Of a stretch of 63,601 bases of DNA, positions 55,701-61,132 are shown piece by piece. A program made the translations under genes and the position numbers. This DNA is from Flavobacterium tructae (lineage in GTDB: Bacteria; Bacteroidota; Bacteroidia; Flavobacteriales; Flavobacteriaceae): the NCBI RefSeq assembly GCF_002217475.1, contig NZ_MUHH01000019.1, positions 1-63,601 on the forward strand, written 5' to 3'. The notes under the pieces were generated by a model. It was not told the DNA's origin and made no database searches. It saw nothing but the letters and a program-made list of their open reading frames with translations. Positions within the stretch are counted from its first letter, which is position 1. Each line of letters opens with the position of its first letter.

Positions 55701-57158
55701 TTGATTGGATTAATTTCCCGAAACCTTTATGTAGAGATTACTTTAAAAACGATTTTTGATTTTCCTACTATAAAAGCACTGGCTGTTTATTTACAAGAGT
55801 TAAAGCCAACCCAATCGAATGCCCTACCTTTAGCTGAAATCAAAGATTTATATCATTTGACTCCTGCTCAATATACCATTTGGCTGGCTTCTCAGCAAAC
55901 AAAGAGTTTGATTGCTTATAATATGTCTGCCGGCTATACTATTGAAGGAATTATAGATACAGCTAAAGTGAACCGGTCCATAAATCAAATCATTGAAAAG
56001 TATGAAATCCTAAGAACCAATTTTATTGAAATTGATGGAATTCCGTATCAAAAAATCAATGCTCCGGAAAAAAACAGATTTGAAATTGTTGTACATCAAT
56101 TAAAAAATGATTCTATAGAAGAAGCGATCGATCGATTATGTAATACCGAATTTGATTTAGAAAAAGATATGTTGATAAGAGCTCAATTGCTACCCTTAGA
56201 AACGAATCAACATCTACTCCTTTTTTCGACACATCACATTATGATGGATGGCTTGTCACTGGAAATTTTCATCAAAGAATTTATCCAAAACTATAATCAA
56301 AGCACTCAAAATCGAACACAAGAGAACAGCCTAAAACTTCAGTTTAAAGATTATTCAGAGTGGTTGACTAAAACAGTAAAAGAAGATCAATCTAAAAATG
56401 AGTTGTTTTGGAAAAATTATCTTCAAAACTATACACCTAAAAATTCATTTGACAGGGATTTTAGTATTCAAAATAATAAACAAAATGGAAGTAAATTATC
56501 ATTTGAACTCACAGAGGAAGTTACGCTCCTTTTAAAACATATGGCTGCCGAAAACCAAATGACTTTCTACACCTTTTTAGTGGCTTCAGTCAATGTTTTA
56601 ATTTATAAACTATCCAACCATTCTGATATATGCATTGGGACAGTAAATTCAGGAAGAAATAGCTATGATTTAAACAATCAAATAGGAATGTTCGTGAAAA
56701 CTCTGGTGCTGAGAACTCAAATACAGTCAGAACAAACTTTTGCAGATGTATGGCAGAATGTTAATCATAACCTATTGGAAATAAACAATTATCAAGATCT
56801 GCCATTTGACAAAATAGCGTCGGATATTTTTGATCTGATGCTAGTGTATCAAAACCCCGAATTTAATTTTGAAAATAGCATTGAACTAGATGAATTAAAA
56901 TTAACATCTTATCCAATCGAAAGCAAATTCAGTAGAATGCCTATCGTGTTTAACTTGTTTGAAAGTGAACATCAGTTAAAAGGAACTATCGATTACAATT
57001 CTGATTTGTTTGAGGAAGATACTATACAAATGATTGTATCAGAATTTGGTAAAATGCTAAATGAAATTGTCGTTAATCCTTTAAGGAAGATTGGAGAAAT
57101 AGACGACAAATTAGAGCAGGAAATCAATACGACATTAGATTTTGATTTTAATTTTTAA
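52716..57158 (+). CDS. NRPS3: single-module synthetase (C-A-T-C), probable first enzyme of the line
   Basis: The 1480-residue protein starts with a complete condensation domain (QQDIYFEQLLFPNEPVYNIG; HHIITDG at 132). Then A (a3 motif at 598, a10 variant NQKVDRKSL), T (Ser990 in GGHSLNA) and a final complete C domain (HHIMMDG at 1173). The code read by eye is DILQLGMIW, which is a glycine-type code. It is the only synthetase of the three with a full N-terminal C domain and it ends in C, so it should feed a protein that begins with A, namely NRPS1. The first C domain may take an acyl or other starter. Its C-terminus (DFDFNF) resembles that of NRPS1 (KKISFNF). Confidence 0.92.
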   Translation: MKLTLPQQDIYFEQLLFPNEPVYNIGAKIEIKGQVNIEIFKRAYVALIDQHDAYRSIIVKKEENVGIQIVADHQSELGFIDFSDFENPTEEANLYMQKEFMKPFDLLKGSLLHIFTLVKVQDDFYYLFSVYHHIITDGWGTSLMFQRLVQNYNEISESGAIISDYPFSYKDFEQDDFEYQNSESLKQDLEYWSQKFKPLPENLFDKLDDRVQINKSSRKELVIRRAVYNQLNELATSYKCSTFALILGILYTYFGRKHENNDFAIGLPVLNRSKSAYKKTVGLFMGISPLRMSLDFEATFKDLIIDIKNQLKQDYRHQRLSLGKLIQELQLYSQKERLFNITLSYEKQDYSAHFKNTQTKVIPLSHQSERVALALYIREFDESEEVKIDFDYNLNYFDEVSITQVVNHFEKLVHAVLNNSDKKLKELTYLTTEEKQQVVFDFNRTKVEYPKDKTVLDLFQEQVKRVPEKIAVKEETKSYSYSELDKLSNQIAAYIISKFGPEDKAPIAVLLGRSANMIAVLLGILKTGRSYIPLDPAFPKDRLSYIVAHSQTGIIINENNNETEAIKQVKTIALEHILAEIEDLQTTAFQIVSPLDTAYIIYTSGSTGNPKGVEIGHQSLLNFLTSMQQLPGINANDILFSVTTYSFDISILEFFAPLISGATLYIANQNLLSDPNLIIRKLEELKPTILQATPSFYQMLFNANWQGDKQLKVLCGGDLLSESLAQKLISHSSALWNMYGPTETTIWSSVKKIEHPSQAFNIGKPINNTQFYILDAFLDPKPIGIPGAIYIAGDGLALGYYKNKELTKEKFIQNPFDTNSLCYETGDVGKWNHNGEIEFLGRNDNQVKIRGYRIELGDIESQFNQIATIKDTVVIAKKGAQQEAFLIAYVLKNQEFVDTIEITNQLKKTLPYYMIPNAIIPLEEFPLTPNQKVDRKSLSQREIQYNTNEEHFKEPVSDLEIKLSQYWATVLNTEEAISITDNFFALGGHSLNAVKLIGLISRNLYVEITLKTIFDFPTIKALAVYLQELKPTQSNALPLAEIKDLYHLTPAQYTIWLASQQTKSLIAYNMSAGYTIEGIIDTAKVNRSINQIIEKYEILRTNFIEIDGIPYQKINAPEKNRFEIVVHQLKNDSIEEAIDRLCNTEFDLEKDMLIRAQLLPLETNQHLLLFSTHHIMMDGLSLEIFIKEFIQNYNQSTQNRTQENSLKLQFKDYSEWLTKTVKEDQSKNELFWKNYLQNYTPKNSFDRDFSIQNNKQNGSKLSFELTEEVTLLLKHMAAENQMTFYTFLVASVNVLIYKLSNHSDICIGTVNSGRNSYDLNNQIGMFVKTLVLRTQIQSEQTFADVWQNVNHNLLEINNYQDLPFDKIASDIFDLMLVYQNPEFNFENSIELDELKLTSYPIESKFSRMPIVFNLFESEHQLKGTIDYNSDLFEEDTIQMIVSEFGKMLNEIVVNPLRKIGEIDDKLEQEINTTLDFDFNF

Positions 57159-57178
57159 AGGATTGAATCACCAAAGCT

Positions 57179-57210
57179 GCGCAAATGTCTCTGACTTTGC
57201 GCTTTTTTTT
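57179..57210 (+). terminator. Rho-independent terminator ending the NRPS cluster
   Basis: The stem GCGCAAA/TTTGCGC around a ten-base loop is followed by eight T residues, 21 bases after the NRPS3 stop. The stem and loop are copied in inverse orientation at 57373-57395. Confidence 0.85.
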
Positions 57211-57395
57211 GCACTTGTGAATCATTACAGTTTATAAAAGTCTCCTGACTTTTTACCGCTATTTCTTATATTGTTTTAAATCTTTTCTTTTCTGGTAATT
57301 ACATCTAAGAAATTTAGTTTTAAAGTCTGAGACTTTATGACTTATATGTTTTAAATTAGATAGTGCAACTTGGCGCAAAGTCAGAGACATTTGCG
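57180..57395. repeat. 23-base inverted repeat pair flanking a palindrome
   Basis: The 23-base sequence starting CGCAAATGTCTCTGACTTTG at 57180-57202 appears as its exact reverse complement at 57373-57395, and similarity extends outwards (AAGC and GCAC/GTGC blocks). Between them TAAAGTCT-G-AGACTTTA (57321-57337) is a perfect palindrome carrying the same AGTC/GACT core. Confidence 0.75.
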
Positions 57396-57521
57396 TAGCG
57401 CTTGTGAGATATGCTTCGTAGAGTAGGGGGATATTCACTTCAAATTTAAAACAGCCACAAAAACTGTAGTACTGTTTTAAATTTTGAGCAGAAGCTTAAA
57501 AGGGAAAATGATTTCTTATGT

Positions 57522-57559
57522 AAAGAAAGGGGGACTTAGCAAGTCCCCCTTTCTTTTTT
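57522..57559. terminator. Bidirectional terminator between convergent genes
   Basis: A perfect 16-base-pair stem (57522-57537 with 57541-57556) with loop AGC carries a C/G-rich core and A/T-rich ends, giving a T tail on both strands. It ends the minus-strand gene whose stop is at 57565. Confidence 0.85.
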
Positions 57560-57564
57560 ACGTT

Positions 57565-58044
57565 TTAGTGTTTGCCATGTCCATGCCCTTTTCCATGTCC
57601 ATTGCCATTTCCGTGCCCATTATCTTTATATTCTTTATATTCTTTGTTGTTCCCTTTCCCCGGTTTTTGACCAATTGTTTTTTGTGGTTTTCCCTTGTAG
57701 CCTTTACCATATTTTACTTTGTGAGTTTTATAATTGTCATAGGGAGAATTGCCTCTGTAATCGGTTAGTACCACTTTATATTCGTTATAAAGGTCATAGT
57801 TTCTGTAACTTCTCGGCAAATTTCTTGCTCTGATCCATTTTCCGTTACTTATGTAAATGTAATTGGATGCATTGATGTCGTAGTACATCTCGAGATCCGG
57901 TAAATAATAGTAACGGACATCTGTATAACCCACAGGACCCCATGCTGGCGGTGTTCCAATATTTACATTAACCGATACCTGTGCCTGTAAAGAGCTTACG
58001 GCAATGAATGTCATTGCAATAAAGAAGTATTTTAGTGATTTCAT
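57565..58044 (-). CDS. Secreted hypothetical protein with His/Gly-rich tail
   Basis: The 159-residue product has a signal peptide (MKSLKYFFIAMTFIAVSSLQAQ). The middle (GYTDVRYYYLPDLEMYYDIN, YIYISNGKWIRARNLP) matches a pattern seen in many small Bacteroidetes exported proteins of unknown role. The C-terminal 60 residues are Lys-, Gly- and His-rich and end in GHGNGNGHGKGHGHGKH, which could bind divalent metals or act as a flexible basic tail. No enzyme motif is visible. Confidence 0.75.
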   Translation of the reverse strand: MKSLKYFFIAMTFIAVSSLQAQVSVNVNIGTPPAWGPVGYTDVRYYYLPDLEMYYDINASNYIYISNGKWIRARNLPRSYRNYDLYNEYKVVLTDYRGNSPYDNYKTHKVKYGKGYKGKPQKTIGQKPGKGNNKEYKEYKDNGHGNGNGHGKGHGHGKH

Positions 58045-58125
58045 GATTTCAAATGGTATTAAATTATTAATAATCTAAAGTAAAACAAAAATCGAACCTA
58101 AAATTAATTGATTGGTACTTTTTTA

Positions 58126-60060
58126 TTATAAAGCCGTAATAATAAATTCACTACGTCTGTTCATTTGGTGTTCTTCTTCGGTACAAGGCACTCCATCTGA
58201 ACATTTGTTTACCAGTTCAGTTTCTCCGTATCCTTTACCTGTTAATCGCTGTGGTGCGATACCATTTTTGATCAGCCATTGTATGGTAGATTTGGCTCTT
58301 CTGTCGGATAGGGCTTCATTGTATTTAAATGTTGCCCGACTATCGGTATGAGAACGAATGTCTAATTTCATATTCGGATACTGGTTTAGTACATCAAGTA
58401 TTTTTTCTAAATCTAAAGCTGCCTCTGTGCGAATGTTTGATTTATCCAGATCAAAATAGATCATTTTAATGCCAAAACATTTACCCAGATCATCACCTAT
58501 GGTTACCAGGCAATCCGATTTTTCTAATGCTATTGATAAATTTGTTCTTCCATTTTTATTTGAGATTGTTATACTTTCTTCTTTGGTATAATATTTCTCT
58601 TTTTCAGCTCTCAGGAAGTAGGTTGCCCCACATTCTACAGGAAAAGTGTAGTTTCCGTTTGAATCAGAGTTGGTTGTTGCGATGACTTTATTGCTGTCGG
58701 AATATAAACTTAGTTTGGTTTGTGGTAAGACCTCTCCCGTAGCCAGATCAGTTATAGTTCCGTATAATTCCTGAACACAGGTTAGTGGTATTCTTTCCAA
58801 AAATTGATAAATATCATCAGAGCCTTTTCCGCCATCTTTATTGGAACTAAAAAAACCTTTTTTCGATTTGGTATCGATTATGTAAGCAAAATCATCTTTA
58901 GGAGAATTGATATCGGCTCCAAGATTTTGAACATTACTTACGCCGGTATTGCTTAATTTTCCAACAAAAACGTCCAAACCTCCCAGTCCCGGATGTCCGT
59001 CTGACGCAAAGTAAATTTCATTTTGATCGTTTATATAGGGAAAGCTTTCTTTTCCTTCGGTGTTAACACCTGGGCCCAAATTCTCAGGAATGCCAAATTC
59101 TCCATTACTGTTAATACTTACTTTGTAGAGATCAGATTGTCCTATTGATCCTGGCATATCCGATGCAAAATAAAGTGTTTTTTCGTCGGGACTTAAAGCA
59201 GGATGTGCCGTGCTGTAGTTATTACTGTCAAAAGGAAGCTCTGTTATATTGGTCCATTCACCGTTTTCAAATGTAGCTTTGTATATTTTTACTAAAGTAA
59301 TTTTACTTTCATTTTTCCCTTTTTTCCCATTTATATAATTGTTTCTCGTAAAATAAACAGTTTTTCCATCTTTTGTAAAAACAGGAGTCGACTCATGGAA
59401 TTTGGTGTTTATTTTAGATTTGAATTTTTTGGGAGCATTAGGATTAAAATTCTCATCGATATCAGATTGATATAAATTGGTAAAATGCTCACCAGTCCAT
59501 TTGTGAATTCTTTGACTGAAATTACCGGTATCTCTGGCTGAGGCAAATATAATTTTGTGTTGATAGAAAGCTGTTCCATAATCGGAGTATTTACTGTTTA
59601 TTCCTGCATTTTCGATAGTGTAGCGCCCCGAATTGGCTTTTATTTTATCCAGATAATTTTTATCTGTTTCATATAGTTTGGCTCTGCTGTCGTTTTTTGA
59701 TTTTTGTCGGAATAAATCCATCATTTGATTGGCTTTGGCTGTATCTCCGGTTGATTTTAATGATTGTGCATATCGATAGTAATATTCAGGTTCAACTTCA
59801 GTATTCTGAGCAAATAATTCGCCATACCATTTTGCTGCTTTTTCGAATTCGGAATTGAAGTAAAAGGAATTTCCTAACTTCTTAAAGAGATCTTCTGATT
59901 TGTAACCTTTTTCGGCTACTCTCTGATACGTTTTAATTGCATCGATATAGGCATAGTTATCGTATTTTTTGTCTCCGGAAACAATTTTACCCTGTTGCGC
60001 AAAACTGTTAGATAAAAAAACACTTACTACGGTGGTGCAAAGGAGTATATATTTTTTCAT
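58126..60060 (-). CDS. OmpA-family protein with TPR and PD40 repeats
   Basis: The 644-residue protein has a signal peptide (ending SNSFAQ), an N-terminal TPR-like part (about 25-130), PD40/WD40-like beta-propeller repeats (PVFTKDGKTVYFTR, HPALSPDEKTLYFASDMPGS, PYINDQNEIYFASDG), a carboxypeptidase-regulatory-like domain (about 435-515) and a C-terminal OmpA peptidoglycan-binding domain (MIYFDLDKSNIRTEAALDLE; DIRSHTDSRATFKYNEALSD; RRAKSTIQWLIKNGI). It follows the PorP/SprF-like gene by 11 bases. Such trios with a type B adhesin are common in Flavobacterium and the OmpA protein is thought to anchor or help export the adhesin. Confidence 0.92.
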   Translation of the reverse strand: MKKYILLCTTVVSVFLSNSFAQQGKIVSGDKKYDNYAYIDAIKTYQRVAEKGYKSEDLFKKLGNSFYFNSEFEKAAKWYGELFAQNTEVEPEYYYRYAQSLKSTGDTAKANQMMDLFRQKSKNDSRAKLYETDKNYLDKIKANSGRYTIENAGINSKYSDYGTAFYQHKIIFASARDTGNFSQRIHKWTGEHFTNLYQSDIDENFNPNAPKKFKSKINTKFHESTPVFTKDGKTVYFTRNNYINGKKGKNESKITLVKIYKATFENGEWTNITELPFDSNNYSTAHPALSPDEKTLYFASDMPGSIGQSDLYKVSINSNGEFGIPENLGPGVNTEGKESFPYINDQNEIYFASDGHPGLGGLDVFVGKLSNTGVSNVQNLGADINSPKDDFAYIIDTKSKKGFFSSNKDGGKGSDDIYQFLERIPLTCVQELYGTITDLATGEVLPQTKLSLYSDSNKVIATTNSDSNGNYTFPVECGATYFLRAEKEKYYTKEESITISNKNGRTNLSIALEKSDCLVTIGDDLGKCFGIKMIYFDLDKSNIRTEAALDLEKILDVLNQYPNMKLDIRSHTDSRATFKYNEALSDRRAKSTIQWLIKNGIAPQRLTGKGYGETELVNKCSDGVPCTEEEHQMNRRSEFIITAL

Positions 60061-60071
60061 GATAAAAAATT

Positions 60072-60989
60072 TTAGAAGAAACGAGGAGTTGTCATTTTAC
60101 TGTTTTTTCTGAAGAATTCATAGCGCAGGAAGATTTCATGCGAACCAGAATTGTAATTGTTTAATTTAGTGGTTTCACGGTCGTAACCATATCCTATGTA
60201 CAGACCATCACTAATCTGAAACCCGGCCATAGCACTAAGCGAGGCACTCCATCTGTAGGCAACACCTAACACAAGTTTATCCATAAACATAAAGTTGGCA
60301 GAAACGTCTACCTGAAGCGGAGCTCCCTGAACCATTTTTGTGAGTAAAGCGGGTTTGAATTTGATGTATTGAAGTCTGTCAAGATCAAAAACATACCCGG
60401 CAATTAAATAATAATTGATTCTGTCTTTGTAAATGGCATAATCATTATCATCGTACCGATTGGTTTCGATAAAATTAGGTACTGATAAACCGATGTAGGC
60501 TTTATCGGAATGCCAATAGACTCCGGCTCCTACATTGGGAGAGAATTTATTGTTCAGGTCCTGAAACTGTGGATCACCCTGGCTTTCCGGATTTAATTTA
60601 GTAACATCGAGATTAAAAAAATTGGCTGAGCCTTTAATCCCGAATGAAAGTTTAAAATCTGCTGAGGTTTGTATGGTATAAGAAAGATCTGCAGAAAAAG
60701 TATTTTCATTTGTAGGCCCAATCTTGTCATTGACCAGCGAAACTCCAACTCCCAAATTACTATTGTTTATTGGAGTATTTACAGAAAAGGTACTGGTTTC
60801 CGGTGCTCCGTCAAGTCCAACCCATTGCGTACGATATAATCCGAAAATGCTCAATGCTCCTCGTGAGCCCGCATATGCCGGATTGATATTTATGGTATTG
60901 TACATATATTGTGTAAACTGCGCATCTTGCTGTGCATAACTTACTATAGCAGTAAATACCATGACGAAAGAAAGTAATTTTGTTTTCAT
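60072..60989 (-). CDS. PorP/SprF-family type IX secretion membrane protein
   Basis: The 305-residue outer-membrane protein has a signal peptide and the family start AQQDAQFTQYMYNTININPA followed by YAGSRGALSIFGLYRTQW and strands such as GVGVSLVNDKIGPTNENTF. In Flavobacterium, SprF-like proteins are encoded next to type B T9SS cargo and are needed to secrete or attach that specific cargo. The large type B protein encoded upstream on the same strand is its likely partner. Confidence 0.93.
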   Translation of the reverse strand: MKTKLLSFVMVFTAIVSYAQQDAQFTQYMYNTININPAYAGSRGALSIFGLYRTQWVGLDGAPETSTFSVNTPINNSNLGVGVSLVNDKIGPTNENTFSADLSYTIQTSADFKLSFGIKGSANFFNLDVTKLNPESQGDPQFQDLNNKFSPNVGAGVYWHSDKAYIGLSVPNFIETNRYDDNDYAIYKDRINYYLIAGYVFDLDRLQYIKFKPALLTKMVQGAPLQVDVSANFMFMDKLVLGVAYRWSASLSAMAGFQISDGLYIGYGYDRETTKLNNYNSGSHEIFLRYEFFRKNSKMTTPRFF

Positions 60990-61088
60990 AGTAGGTAAAT
61001 TATTTTAATATTGTTATTGCCTTTTGAATCTTAAAAAAATAAGCTGAATGAACTCAGAAATCTATTACATGAGTTTTTCAATTGAAAA

Positions 61089-61125
61089 CCATCCTGATCA
61101 CTGATGAATTACGCAATCAGGATGG
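61089..61125 (-). terminator. Hairpin after the type B adhesin gene
   Basis: CCATCCTGAT pairs with ATCAGGATGG around a 17-base loop, just beyond the adhesin stop on the minus strand, and is followed in that direction by GGTTTTC. It may lower transcription into the PorP/SprF and OmpA genes. Confidence 0.5.
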
Positions 61126-61132
61126 CATCTGC

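Larger units (their letters stand above)
57159..57564. other. Intergenic region with REP-like inverted repeats
   Basis: No gene is visible. The region holds the NRPS3 terminator, a 17-base palindrome (57321-57337), an inverse copy of the terminator core (57373-57395) and a second, bidirectional terminator (57522-57556). It looks like a small repetitive element placed between convergent genes. Confidence 0.6.

Noticed and set aside
24341..57158. Edeine, viomycin/capreomycin or streptothricin as the product
   Set aside because: These share single elements (Dap, beta-lysine, carbamoyl or amidino groups), but the module number, A-domain codes and lack of polyketide, capreomycidine or sugar genes do not match.
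24341..57158. Siderophore cluster, suggested by the SbnA/SbnB pair
   Set aside because: No hydroxylase, catechol or NIS synthetase gene is present and the other enzymes point to a basic peptide; the FecI/FecR locus is a separate transcription unit.
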